Shown: piece after piece, positions 7,160-15,803 of the stretch
How positions within the stretch are numbered: position 1 is the first letter of the stretch
Layout of the letters: every line of letters begins with the position of its first letter
Source of the DNA: Clostridium sp. UBA701
GTDB taxonomy: Bacteria > Bacillota > Clostridia > Clostridiales > Clostridiaceae
Assembly: GCA_002298125.1 (NCBI GenBank)
Contig: DBMJ01000011.1
Location: 248,001-312,000, forward strand
Length of the DNA stretch: 64,000 nt
Direction of reading: 5' to 3'
Translations under genes and position numbers: made by a program
Notes under the pieces: model-generated
What the model was told of the DNA's origin: nothing
Seen by the model: the letters and a program-made list of their open reading frames with translations, nothing else
The model's database searches: none

Positions 7160-9703
7160 TCATTTTCTTCTTATATATAAAACCACGCTATTTATGAAGG
7201 CAATTATAGAAGAAAAGAACAGTATTATAAGCCAATGAGCTATATTTAAGGGTACAGTATGAAATACCCCTTGAAGAAAGGGCAAATACATAACCATTAC
7301 AAGCATAACCACAGAAACAGTTACAGCACCAAAAAGATACATGTTAGTGGATATTTTAATTTCAAAAATAGAATGATGCTCAGATCTGCACTCAAACACA
7401 TGAATGAGCTGGGATAGTATCAGTGTTCCAAGGGCAATGGTCCTGCAGTAGGCGAGACTCAATCCATAATGCTTAGCAGCGACGAAGGATAAAACAGTAC
7501 AAATACCTATTAATGTACCCCTGATGAATATCTTCTCGCTAAGGCCTCTAGAGAAAATGTTCTCATTTTTTCTCCTAGGCTTCTCCTCCATTACATCCAT
7601 ATCCGGAGGATCAACCCCAAGAGCAATAGCTGGAAGACCATCAGTGGCTAAATTTACCAATAATATTTGAATTGGAAGCAATGGTGTGTCTAGGTAAAAA
7701 AGTGAGGCTAAGAACATGGTAAGTACCTCTCCTAAATTACAGGATAAAAGATACCTGATAAACTTTCTAATATTGTTATATATTACACGTCCCTCTTCTA
7801 CAGCCACCACAATGGTACTAAAGTTATCATCAAGTAATATCATTGAGGAAGCCTCTTTGGTAACATCTGTGCCAGAAATCCCCATAGCTATGCCAATATC
7901 TGCTTCCTTCACTGCAGGGGCGTCGTTGACACCATCTCCTGTCATTGCGACAATTAAATTCTTTTTCTTAAAGCCTCTTACTATTTTCAATTTATGACTG
8001 GGATTTACTCTTGAAAAAACTCTGATGTTATCTAAAGCCCTAACAAACTCTCTGTCACTTAAGCTGTCTAGCTCCTCCCCTGTCATCACTTGTTCTATAC
8101 TATGACAAATACCTAGCTCTTTTGCAATGGCAAAAGCAGTATTTTTATGATCACCTGTAATCATGATAGGTTTAATTCCTGCAAGCTGACATTTTTCCAC
8201 TGAGGCCTTTACCTCTTTTCTAGGTGGATCCATCATACCTGCTATACCCAAAAATATGAGATTTTTTTCTACACTAAGATTTTTTACCAGCTTATCTGTA
8301 CGATATGCTGCTGCAATGCATCTTAAAGCCTTATTTGACATCTGTTCAACAGTTTTTATAATACTATCCCTAGTAGCAGCATTTAACATTTTTATCTCAC
8401 CATTTTCTAGGATATGAGTACATAGACTAAGTATTTTTTCAGGAGCACCCTTAGAGTATAGGGTCTCTTTATCACCCTCTCTTATAATTACAGACATCAT
8501 TTTTCTATCAGAATCAAAGGGTATTTCGTAGACTCTCATTGCTGAGGATATTATACTATTTAAAATTACAGTATCCTTATATAAATATACAATAAGTGCA
8601 GTTTCAGTAGGATCGCCACTTATGGATTTTTCTACATCTCTTTCTTTATAATTAAATTTAAAATCATTGCAGTAGGTAAAGGCCTTTTTAAATTCACTAG
8701 CCAGTGTAATACTTTGTTTAGCTTCATATAATCTGCCATTGCTGTAGACAGCTTTTATGGTCATTTTGTTTTCTGTTAGTGTACCTGTTTTGTCACTGCA
8801 GATAACAGAGGTGCATCCTAGCGTCTCCACAGCTGGTAGTTTTCTAATAAGTGCATTTCGCTTAAGCATTCTAGATACTCCAAGAGCAAGTGCCACAGTT
8901 ACAATGGCTGCAAGTCCTTCTGGTATTGCAGCAACTGCAAGGCTAACCCCCACTAGGAACATTTTGTAGATTGGTTCCCCTCTCCAGATGCCCATAAGAG
9001 TAACTATGGCACAGATTATAAGACACAAAAACACCAATATCTTACCCAGGTTGGCGAGTCTCTCCTTTAATGGTGAGGTTTCACTTTCTATGTCACTTAA
9101 CATGTCTGCGATCTCACCCATTTTTGTATGCATGCCTGTAAATGCCACTCTTGCTTCTCCTGCCCCCCTAAGAACGATAGTGCCCATGTAAATCTTGTTT
9201 TCTTTTAATTTATAGCTCTTTTCTACACCCACAGATTCTCCTGTAAGCAGTGACTCATCTAGAAGCACTCCTGAGTCTCTTATAAGCACACAATCTGCTG
9301 GTACTCTGTCTCCGCTTTCTATCAGTACTATGTCCTCAGGCACAAGCAATTCCCCATTTATTACTTGTACTATCCCATCTCTAATAACCTTAGCCGTAGG
9401 AGCTGCAAGTTTTTTTAAAGCTTCCAAGGATTTTTCTGTTTTAAATTCCTGAATAAAGCCTAGTATTGCATTCATGATAACGATGATTATTATAGTTATA
9501 GCATCAGCCTTGTCCCCCATTAGCCCAGAGATTATCGTAGCACCTATCAGTACCCATACGATAAAGTCATTAAATTGAGATAACAATATCTTTAAAGGTG
9601 TCACAGTGTTTTTATTTCTCAATGTATTATAACCATACCTCTCTAGACGAATTCTAGCTTCTTCCTTAGTTAGCCCTCTTATAGCAGTCTTTGGATTCAA
9701 CAT
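7160..9703 (-). CDS. calcium-type P-type cation-transporting ATPase
   Basis: An 847-residue P2-type ATPase. Domains seen are the N-terminal cation ATPase domain, the actuator with LLTGES, the M4 motif AIPEGL, the phosphorylation site SDKTGTLT (about residue 305), the nucleotide domain with KGAPE, and the hinge TGDGVNDAPA. M5 has NLGEV and M6 has NLATDGLP. Together with the M4 Glu these reproduce the ligands of both Ca2+ sites in SERCA/PMR1-type pumps, so Ca2+ export is the most likely role. The ATG at 9703 has a GGGG Shine-Dalgarno. It is divergent from the pyrophosphatase gene and monocistronic by context. Confidence 0.9.
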   Translation of the reverse strand: MLNPKTAIRGLTKEEARIRLERYGYNTLRNKNTVTPLKILLSQFNDFIVWVLIGATIISGLMGDKADAITIIIIVIMNAILGFIQEFKTEKSLEALKKLAAPTAKVIRDGIVQVINGELLVPEDIVLIESGDRVPADCVLIRDSGVLLDESLLTGESVGVEKSYKLKENKIYMGTIVLRGAGEARVAFTGMHTKMGEIADMLSDIESETSPLKERLANLGKILVFLCLIICAIVTLMGIWRGEPIYKMFLVGVSLAVAAIPEGLAAIVTVALALGVSRMLKRNALIRKLPAVETLGCTSVICSDKTGTLTENKMTIKAVYSNGRLYEAKQSITLASEFKKAFTYCNDFKFNYKERDVEKSISGDPTETALIVYLYKDTVILNSIISSAMRVYEIPFDSDRKMMSVIIREGDKETLYSKGAPEKILSLCTHILENGEIKMLNAATRDSIIKTVEQMSNKALRCIAAAYRTDKLVKNLSVEKNLIFLGIAGMMDPPRKEVKASVEKCQLAGIKPIMITGDHKNTAFAIAKELGICHSIEQVMTGEELDSLSDREFVRALDNIRVFSRVNPSHKLKIVRGFKKKNLIVAMTGDGVNDAPAVKEADIGIAMGISGTDVTKEASSMILLDDNFSTIVVAVEEGRVIYNNIRKFIRYLLSCNLGEVLTMFLASLFYLDTPLLPIQILLVNLATDGLPAIALGVDPPDMDVMEEKPRRKNENIFSRGLSEKIFIRGTLIGICTVLSFVAAKHYGLSLAYCRTIALGTLILSQLIHVFECRSEHHSIFEIKISTNMYLFGAVTVSVVMLVMVMYLPFLQGVFHTVPLNIAHWLIILFFSSIIAFINSVVLYIRRK

Positions 9704-9864
9704 AGCTACTACCCCCTGTGATAAATTCCTTATATCCCCCCGCTTAATATACTTGAGGCTTCATTAAAAACATATGACTAAAAAATAATTATATGTGCTA
9801 TATATAAATTTTTATGGTAAAATTAGAAAGATAATTCACGTAAAGCATAATAGGAGTGATATTT

Positions 9865-11511
9865 TTGAAAAATACTGTTTATATTACAGGTCATAAAAAT
9901 CCAGATACGGATTCTATTTGTGCAGCAATTGCCTATGCAGAATTCAAAAATAAAGCAGAAAACGTGCAGGCTATTCCAATAAGACTGGGAAATATCAATA
10001 GAGAGACAAAGTTTGTATTAGACTATTTTGACGCAGAGCTTCCTACTCTTATGGAGACTGTAAAGGTACAGGTTTCTGATTTGAAAATAGATAAGGTAGC
10101 TCCAATTTCTCCAGAGATTTCTCTTCAGATGGCTTGGTCAATAATGAAGAAAAACGAGCTAAAAACTCTTCCTGTAATAGATGAGAATGAGCTTCTCATG
10201 GGGATAGTATCTGTATCAAATTTGACATCAAGCTACATGGACGTATGGGACAATACCATTATAGCAAAGAGTAAGACTAGCTTAGATAATATCCTGCATA
10301 CTCTTTCTGCAAAATGTGTTTTTGCTCCTAACAATCAGTGCTCCTTTACTGGAAAAGTAGTGGTTGCTGCTATGCAGCCTAGTAGTGCCAGTCAAATTAT
10401 AGAAGAAGGAGACCTAGTTATCTGCGGTGATAGAGCAGATTCTCAGATGAATGCTGTAGATTGTAAGGCATCCTTACTAATAGTAACTGGTAATCATGAC
10501 GTAGAGGCTGAAATTATTGAGTCAGCAAAAAAGGTTGGCTGTGTTATTATACAAACTCCCTATGATTCCTTTACTGCTGCTCGTCTTATATCTCAGAGTA
10601 TTCCCATAAGCTATGTTATGACAAAGGATGATATTGTAAGCTTTGACACGGAAGACTATGTAGATGAAATAAAGGATGTTATGATTGAAACCAGATATAG
10701 AAGCTACCCTGTGGTGAACAAAGACAATAAGGTAATAGGAAGTATTTCAAGATACCATCTTATATCCCAAAATCGTAAGAAGGTTATTCTTGTAGATCAC
10801 AATGAAAAATCTCAATCCGTTCATGGCCTAGAAGATGCAGATATCTTAGAGATAATAGATCATCATAGAATTGCAGATGTGCAGACAGGTTCTCCCATTT
10901 ATTTCCGCAATGAACCTGTAGGAAGTACTTCAACTATTGTGTCCACTATTTTCTTTGAAAACGGCATAAGACCAAGCAAAAAAACTGCTGGCCTGCTCTG
11001 TGCTGCAATTATATCGGATACTCTGCTTCTAAAATCTCCTACTGCAACAAATGTAGATAGAATAGCTCTTAAAAGGCTAAGTGAAATAGCACAGTTAGAC
11101 TTAGAGAAATTTGCAAAAGAGATGTTTAAGGCTGGTACCTCCCTATCTGATAAATCTGTGCAGGAGATATTTTCCCAAGACTTTAAGGTATTTACTATCA
11201 ATAACTATAAGGTAGGTATATCTCAGGTCTACACCATGGATATCGAAGGCTTTACTACAATTAAAAAAGAAATGCTGACTCATATGGAATTAAGATCCAG
11301 AGAAGGTAATTTTGATGTACTAATACTCATGCTTACAGATATATTAAATGAGGGTTCTGAAATGCTTGTAGTTGGCACAGAAAAAGAGCTTGTAAATCGT
11401 GCCTTTGGAGGAAAGCTTACAGGCAATAGCATATATGTGCCTGGGGTTCTCTCTCGAAAAAAACAGATAATTCCTCCTTTAAGTGCAGCTATATCAGCTG
11501 TAAATAAATAG
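9865..11511 (+). CDS. CBS/DRTGG-containing Mn-dependent inorganic pyrophosphatase (family II)
   Basis: The family hydrolyses pyrophosphate to phosphate using Mn2+ or Co2+. The N-terminal DHH half has GHKNPDTDSICAAIAYA. Two CBS motifs flank an inserted DRTGG-like domain (about residues 70-310), and DHHRIAD starts the rest of the catalytic core, ending near SRKKQI in the DHHA2 part. CBS-PPases of this layout are regulated by adenine nucleotides. The open frame starts at a GTG at 9856 that lies within the AGGAG ribosome site. The TTG at 9865 is 8 nt downstream of it and is preferred (549 codons). It is the only plus-strand gene in the window. Confidence 0.92.
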   Translation: MKNTVYITGHKNPDTDSICAAIAYAEFKNKAENVQAIPIRLGNINRETKFVLDYFDAELPTLMETVKVQVSDLKIDKVAPISPEISLQMAWSIMKKNELKTLPVIDENELLMGIVSVSNLTSSYMDVWDNTIIAKSKTSLDNILHTLSAKCVFAPNNQCSFTGKVVVAAMQPSSASQIIEEGDLVICGDRADSQMNAVDCKASLLIVTGNHDVEAEIIESAKKVGCVIIQTPYDSFTAARLISQSIPISYVMTKDDIVSFDTEDYVDEIKDVMIETRYRSYPVVNKDNKVIGSISRYHLISQNRKKVILVDHNEKSQSVHGLEDADILEIIDHHRIADVQTGSPIYFRNEPVGSTSTIVSTIFFENGIRPSKKTAGLLCAAIISDTLLLKSPTATNVDRIALKRLSEIAQLDLEKFAKEMFKAGTSLSDKSVQEIFSQDFKVFTINNYKVGISQVYTMDIEGFTTIKKEMLTHMELRSREGNFDVLILMLTDILNEGSEMLVVGTEKELVNRAFGGKLTGNSIYVPGVLSRKKQIIPPLSAAISAVNK

Positions 11512-11524
11512 TACAAAAAATTTT

Positions 11525-11553
11525 AGTGCTTACCTTGTTATTAGGTAAGCACT
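11525..11553. terminator. bidirectional terminator between convergent genes
   Basis: A perfect 10-bp stem (11525-11534 with 11544-11553). On the plus strand it is followed by TATTTTC and on the minus strand by AAAATTTTTT. It lies 13 bp after the pyrophosphatase stop and 5 bp past the stop of the convergent membrane protein gene, so it can serve both. Confidence 0.85.
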
Positions 11554-11558
11554 TATTT

Positions 11559-12320
11559 TCATAAAAACAATATGGCATAGAATGCCACGAAATATATTAA
11601 ACAGATGGCATATACAATACTTAGGTAATTCTTCAGAGCTTCCACACTACACTCATCAGTATATGTGCCGTATTTTTTTATATAACACCTATCATTTTTC
11701 AGGAAATAATGATATAAATTTACTCCTTCTAGCTGCGAGGATATGATATAGATATTAAGTAATGGGTCTATAAATAGATTTTTTAAAAAGTCTCCCTGAA
11801 AATCAGCATAAAGTGTCTTTTGTTTTAACATGTATATTATATATAGAACTATATTTAGCACCATGCAGGGAACTATGTTTAATACATTATATATAAATAA
11901 TACAGCTCTTCTAGGATGTAATTCCCTTATAAAGGATATACCTACATAAAAAATACCTGCCCAATTACCAAATAACATGATAGCAGCAAGTGGTGCTATA
12001 AAGCCGCATATAAGAGCTTCACTAAGAGATATAAGCTGTCTATGTGATGGAGTGATACCCTCCATCTCTACACTTTCTCTTTCTGTATTACTTACGTCAA
12101 TTACGGCAAAGGCAGTAACAAAATTGAATATCTCTCCCCGCCCAATCATAAAAAACATCAATGCTAATATTATGGTTGCTAAAAGGTATATTTCATCTCT
12201 TAAGACTATACTAGGAATAAACCTAGCGAATTTTCTATCCAATTTTAAAAAAATACCCTGTCTATTAATTCTCCATAAAAATATGCTTATGAGACATCCA
12301 AATATATAACCAATGCCCAT
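11559..12320 (-). CDS. integral membrane protein of unknown function
   Basis: A 253-residue hydrophobic protein I do not recognise. Hydrophobic segments are at about residues 3-15, 42-62, 108-130, 140-165 and 232-252. A conserved-looking polar stretch between the second and third (ERESVEMEGITPSHRQLISLSEA) and a Cys/Tyr-rich loop before the last helix are the main features. A good Shine-Dalgarno (GGAGG) precedes the ATG. It sits between the pyrophosphatase terminator and a small Met/Pro-rich gene, all outside the motility island. No functional assignment is offered. Confidence 0.75.
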   Translation of the reverse strand: MGIGYIFGCLISIFLWRINRQGIFLKLDRKFARFIPSIVLRDEIYLLATIILALMFFMIGRGEIFNFVTAFAVIDVSNTERESVEMEGITPSHRQLISLSEALICGFIAPLAAIMLFGNWAGIFYVGISFIRELHPRRAVLFIYNVLNIVPCMVLNIVLYIIYMLKQKTLYADFQGDFLKNLFIDPLLNIYIISSQLEGVNLYHYFLKNDRCYIKKYGTYTDECSVEALKNYLSIVYAICLIYFVAFYAILFL

Positions 12321-12341
12321 GTTATACCTCCATATACTTTA

Positions 12342-12378
12342 AGCATCTGGACTTCTATGAAGAAGAAATCCAGATGCT
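12342..12378 (-). terminator. long inverted repeat, probable terminator after the 83-residue gene
   Basis: Arms of 15 bp (12342-12356 and 12364-12378) pair with a single G-U. It starts 6 bp after the stop of the 83-residue gene and lies ahead of the membrane-protein start. The following minus-strand bases (TAAAGTATA) are not a good U tract, so termination may be weak and some readthrough into the membrane gene is possible. Confidence 0.55.
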
Positions 12379-12384
12379 GTTCTT

Positions 12385-12636
12385 TTAATCAGTAACCTCC
12401 TCCAGTTTTACAGTTCTTAAGTTTATGAAAGGAGCTGTGTTCTGTGGATTCAGCTGAAAATATGGTATGTTTCCATACATTCCTCCCATACAAGGTGGCC
12501 ACATGTACTGCTGTTGCATTGGGCACATTCCGCCAAAGGTCATGGGGTTTAAATTGTAGTACTCCATTTTAGGCTCCATAGCCTCAAATGGATAGAAGCT
12601 CTCTTTACCCATCCAATTACTATATGGTTTGTTCAT
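12385..12636 (-). CDS. small Met/Pro/Tyr-rich protein of unknown function
   Basis: 83 residues with no membrane segment. The middle is low in complexity and rich in Met, Pro, Gly, Tyr and Asn, with two Cys (around residues 38 and 49) in GGMCPMQQQ and PPCMGGMYG. It ends with a charged tail VKLEEVTD. A strong Shine-Dalgarno (GGGAGGAA) 5 nt before the ATG supports real translation. Composition resembles small spore-coat-associated proteins of spore-formers, but this is only an impression from composition. It lies just downstream of the flagellar terminator and is separated from it by about 70 bp with a TATAAT-like box. Confidence 0.65.
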   Translation of the reverse strand: MNKPYSNWMGKESFYPFEAMEPKMEYYNLNPMTFGGMCPMQQQYMWPPCMGGMYGNIPYFQLNPQNTAPFINLRTVKLEEVTD

Positions 12637-12704
12637 ATTATTCCTCCCAATTTTATTACATCAATACATTATATGAAGGATAAGTACCAATCTTGAACAT
12701 TTTA

Positions 12705-12736
12705 GATAATAAAAAAAGAAGCTATTAAGCTTCTTT
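12705..12736 (-). terminator. terminator of the flgB-flgG operon
   Basis: A 9-bp perfect stem (12715-12723 with 12728-12736, 4-nt loop) is followed on the minus strand by TTTTATTATC. It begins 7 bp after the last flagellar gene and marks the end of the motility island. Confidence 0.9.
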
Positions 12737-12742
12737 CATTTA

Positions 12743-13519
12743 TTATCTACCTCTTAAGTTGTTTACGATACCCCACATTTCGTCTGCAGTTTTTATTCCC
12801 TTAGAACCAAGTTCAAAGGCTCTTTGTGTTATTATCATCTCTGTCATCTCTGAACCTAAATCTACATTTGACATCTCAAGGTAGGTCTGATTAATGCTTC
12901 TGTTCTGAGTTTCATACATCTGAAGCCCAGGCTTTGGAACATATAAATTGTCCCCTATTGATAAAAGTGAGTTGTCTCCAATGATACCATAAGTTCTTAT
13001 GTTTCCAATCTTAACAGGGCGCTGATTTTCCATTATAAAGACTTCTCCTTCTTTATTAACGGTAAAATTATCTTTGGTAAAAGGTACTTTTTCACCGTCA
13101 AAGTCCACAAGGAGCCTGTTACCCTTATCATCCACTAAATCTCCATTTATATCCACTGAAAATGAGCCTTGTCTAGTATAGGCTACATTACCGTTAGCTA
13201 ATTGCACAGAAAAGAAGCCTTCTCCATCTATGGCCATATCCGTTTTAATACCGGTACTTTGAAGAGGTCCTTGGGTAAACTGGCGCATCCACTCCGTGGA
13301 CCTTACCCCAGTTCCATTATAAGGGTCAATTACCCTGTTAGGGTTTTCAGAAAGAGGAGTGCCTTTTCTTCTTAAGGTATCATATACAAGATCCTGAAAC
13401 TTCACATCAATTCTTTTATATCCGAAAGTACCCACATTACTAAGATTATTTGATATGCTATCTAATTTATTCTGCTGTGCCAGCATAGCACTTCTACTAT
13501 TCCATAGTATACCTAGCAT
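12743..13519 (-). CDS. flgG: flagellar rod/hook-basal body protein, FlgG family
   Basis: 258 residues. The N-terminal rod motif is LDSISNNLSNVGTFGYK and the C-terminal motif is YLEMSNVDLGSEMTEMIITQRAFELGSK, which together form the paired coiled-coil ends of rod and hook proteins. The central part matches FlgG-type proteins (TDMAIDGEGFF, YTRQGSFSVD). It would form the distal rod or, as in Bacillus FlhO/FlhP, a related rod element. It is the last gene of the operon, 45 bp behind a paralogous rod gene, with a GGAGG ribosome site. Confidence 0.85.
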   Translation of the reverse strand: MLGILWNSRSAMLAQQNKLDSISNNLSNVGTFGYKRIDVKFQDLVYDTLRRKGTPLSENPNRVIDPYNGTGVRSTEWMRQFTQGPLQSTGIKTDMAIDGEGFFSVQLANGNVAYTRQGSFSVDINGDLVDDKGNRLLVDFDGEKVPFTKDNFTVNKEGEVFIMENQRPVKIGNIRTYGIIGDNSLLSIGDNLYVPKPGLQMYETQNRSINQTYLEMSNVDLGSEMTEMIITQRAFELGSKGIKTADEMWGIVNNLRGR

Positions 13520-13564
13520 AAATTTGCCTCCTTTAAATTCCCTTCTTAATAGTTAAATCGGGAG

Positions 13565-14344
13565 TTAACGAATAGTTCCTATCTCATTAACAGCCTTCCC
13601 CAGAGTTTCATCAATGGATTGTACAACCTTTTGGTTGGTTTCAAAGGTTCTCATTACAGTGATCATATTTACCATTTCGTTTATTACATTTACATTAGAT
13701 TTTTCTAGTGAATTTTGCCTAACGGTAGTATTAGCAGCCACCGCACCTGGTGCTGTATAACAGTTATTACCCACCTTCTCTAAGGCAGCATAATTGTTGA
13801 AATCTACTATAGCTAGTCTATAGGCATTGTTTCCGGATATATCTAAATTACCTGAGGGATCACAGGTAATTTCTCCTCTTCCCACGTAAATTCTATCTAG
13901 ATTATTTGTAGTTTTATTTTGAGCCAGCACATAAGCACCACTGTCATTTACAAGGTATCCCTCCCCATTTACATGGAAATGGCCATCTCGAGTATAAAGA
14001 TCTCTTTGTGTGACCCCATCAGTATACCTTACCACAAAGAAACCTCTATCCTCCAGTGCAAAATCAGTGATCTTTCCAGTATCTTGAATCATTCCTGGTG
14101 TAAAATCTGTATTGGTTTCATCCACCTTACTTCCCAAACTTAAGGAGCCAATAACATTTCTTACATTCTTTCCCCCTACCATTTTATCGTAATTTTGTAT
14201 GAGTACATCGTCAAACTTCTTAATAGACAGGTTGTCCTCTTTAAACCCAATGGTATTTGCATTTGCTATGTTATTGGTTATGGTCTTCTGCTTAGCCTCT
14301 TGAGTAATGAGCCCTGAAATAGATGTATACAATGCTCTTATCAT
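13565..14344 (-). CDS. flagellar rod/hook-basal body protein, FlgF/FlgG (FlhO) type
   Basis: 259 residues, a paralogue of the next gene. The start is IRALYTSISGLITQEAKQ, the rod motif is ITNNIANANTIGFKE, and the C-terminal helix is NVINEMVNMITVMRTFETN. The middle has FALEDRGFFVVRY and YTRDGHFHVN, the FlgF/FlgG core. It is exported by the flagellar type III system and assembled in the rod. Its ATG overlaps the stop of the small upstream frame (ATGA), implying coupled translation. Confidence 0.85.
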   Translation of the reverse strand: MIRALYTSISGLITQEAKQKTITNNIANANTIGFKEDNLSIKKFDDVLIQNYDKMVGGKNVRNVIGSLSLGSKVDETNTDFTPGMIQDTGKITDFALEDRGFFVVRYTDGVTQRDLYTRDGHFHVNGEGYLVNDSGAYVLAQNKTTNNLDRIYVGRGEITCDPSGNLDISGNNAYRLAIVDFNNYAALEKVGNNCYTAPGAVAANTTVRQNSLEKSNVNVINEMVNMITVMRTFETNQKVVQSIDETLGKAVNEIGTIR

Positions 14345-14562
14345 TTTTTCACATCCTTATTAATTACTTTAAAATCCTCTGGGTATTTCATCCCAAGCTT
14401 AAGTGCTCTCTTTTCTACCTCTACGTCAGAAAGCTTTTGAGCTGGCTGAAAGGCAAGAAACAACATAGAGGAAAGTATTAATCCTATGCCAATACCTAAA
14501 AATACCTTTTTATCCCAGATTGCTTTCAGGCTTTCAAATCTTTTTTTTATTAAACCATTTAT
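14341..14562 (-). CDS. small membrane-anchored protein without a standard start codon
   Basis: An open frame of about 70 codons ends at TGA 14343-14341, overlapping the next ATG. Reading from the upstream side it has a basic stretch (IKKRFESLKAIWDKK), a membrane helix (VFLGIGIGLILSSMLFLAF), then KLSDVEVEKRALKLGMKYPED and a basic end. The layout (positive-inside helix, short extracytoplasmic tail) and tight packing argue for a real gene. No ATG, GTG or TTG lies in frame before the helix. The ATG at 14558 right after the swrB stop is in another frame and reaches TAA after one codon. The start given (ATA at 14562, 11 nt from AAAGGAG) is a placeholder. A one-base sequence error in the T run could restore the ATG. 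Small proteins with such a tail are common at this site in clostridial flagellar operons. Confidence 0.5.
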   Translation of the reverse strand: MNGLIKKRFESLKAIWDKKVFLGIGIGLILSSMLFLAFQPAQKLSDVEVEKRALKLGMKYPEDFKVINKDVKK

Positions 14563-15071
14563 TTTATATAAAGCTCCTTTATTAATAATACTTCCCCCTT
14601 ACCAATATTTAGCTTTTTAGATATTTCCTCTAACCCAAATCCCTCATTAATAAGTTTTCTTACCTCTTCAACTTTAATGTTATTAGATTTAGCTTGAGTA
14701 TCAGCTTTATTATTTTCAGTAGTTGTTATATTAAAATTATCCTCCTCCTGAGTCTTAGATAAGAGCTCAAGAGCTGGAGAATATAGCTCTATTTCTTTAT
14801 CGGTATTTTTTTTAAGTTCTTCACTATTACTGTTCTTTGCAATCTCTTTCATATCTTTTTTTATGAGCTCCAGCTCCTGCTGAATCTCATATATTGTCTC
14901 TCCAAATTCCTTTCTCATTTGTCCAAGGGCAAATTGTTCTTCTGTCATATTATCTACTGCAGAGCGGAATTCTCCTTTGAAGTCTTTGCTCTCGCTCTTA
15001 ATAACTCTAGTATTTAATAGTATCAATACTATTCCAAGAATTCCAACACAAATATATATCATATAATCCAC
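14559..15071 (-). CDS. SwrB-like membrane protein (DUF6115)
   Basis: 170 residues: an N-terminal membrane helix (YMIYICVGILGIVLILL), a long charged helical middle (about 40-95), and a C-terminal helix-turn-helix-like segment VRKLINEGFGLEEISKKLNIGKGEV. This matches the architecture of SwrB of Bacillus, which lies directly behind sigD and helps activate the flagellar export apparatus through the basal body. Here it is likewise 5 bp downstream of the sigma-28 gene. Assignment rests on architecture and position. Confidence 0.65.
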   Translation of the reverse strand: MDYMIYICVGILGIVLILLNTRVIKSESKDFKGEFRSAVDNMTEEQFALGQMRKEFGETIYEIQQELELIKKDMKEIAKNSNSEELKKNTDKEIELYSPALELLSKTQEEDNFNITTTENNKADTQAKSNNIKVEEVRKLINEGFGLEEISKKLNIGKGEVLLIKELYIK

Positions 15072-15076
15072 CTCTG

Positions 15077-15802
15077 CTAGTTATATCTTAGTTTGTGCAT
15101 AGCTTTTCTTAAATGCAATATTGCTCTGCTGTGGAGCTGACATACTCTTGATTCAGACACCTCTAATATTTTTCCGATTTCTTTAAGAGTTAGTCCCTCA
15201 TAGTAATATAGATTTAAAACTGTTTGGTCCTTTTCATTTAAGCATTCAATTGCCTTTTCCAGATATTCAAGTTCTTCCTTGCCTTCCAGCATTTTTTCGG
15301 GGCTTGGACTATTTTCATCCTCTATGGTTCCCATAAGCGGCATATCATCATCTTCAGAAAATATTAAATCCTCTAGCGAAACTATGGAAATATAATTGAT
15401 ATACCCCTCAATTTCACCAACACCCTGTAGAGTGAGTCCAAGTGCAGCTGCTATTTCCTTGTCTGTTGGCTCCCTTAGTAGTTGAGTCTGGAGTTTATCC
15501 ACAACTTGATTATATTTATTAAGCTTGTCCATTGCTCCCTTAGAAATAGGGCTATTCTTTCGGAGTTCGTCGATCATTGCCCCCTTCACTCTTATAGAAG
15601 CATAGGTAGAGAACTTCATTCCTCTACTTTCATCATACTTGTTGATAGCATCCATTAAACCTATCATGCCATAGCTAAGTAGATCTTCAAATTCTATGTA
15701 CTTGCTTTTTCCAATAATAACTCTTGATGCTATATATTTTACAAGAGGTATATATTTTTTTACAATTTGCTCTTTTACATCATAATCAACTGCAATGGAC
15801 AT
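15077..15802 (-). CDS. fliA: RNA polymerase sigma factor for flagellar genes (sigma-28/SigD)
   Basis: 241 residues of the FliA/WhiG group. Region 2 has PLVKYIASRV, FEDLLSYGMIGLMDAINKYD and the -10 recognition part KFSTYASIRVKGAMIDELR. Region 3 follows (about 100-135), and region 4 has LNEKDQTVLNLYYYEGLTLKEIG plus the helix-turn-helix VSESRVCQLHSRA. It directs transcription of late flagellar genes and is held by FlgM, encoded in this window at 57366. Candidate target promoters (TAAA-N15-nnCGATAA) are seen before flgM, the first flagellin and the divergent flagellin operon. It lies inside the early basal-body operon, so it should be made with the hook-basal body. Confidence 0.93.
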   Translation of the reverse strand: MSIAVDYDVKEQIVKKYIPLVKYIASRVIIGKSKYIEFEDLLSYGMIGLMDAINKYDESRGMKFSTYASIRVKGAMIDELRKNSPISKGAMDKLNKYNQVVDKLQTQLLREPTDKEIAAALGLTLQGVGEIEGYINYISIVSLEDLIFSEDDDMPLMGTIEDENSPSPEKMLEGKEELEYLEKAIECLNEKDQTVLNLYYYEGLTLKEIGKILEVSESRVCQLHSRAILHLRKAMHKLRYN

Positions 15803-15803
15803 G

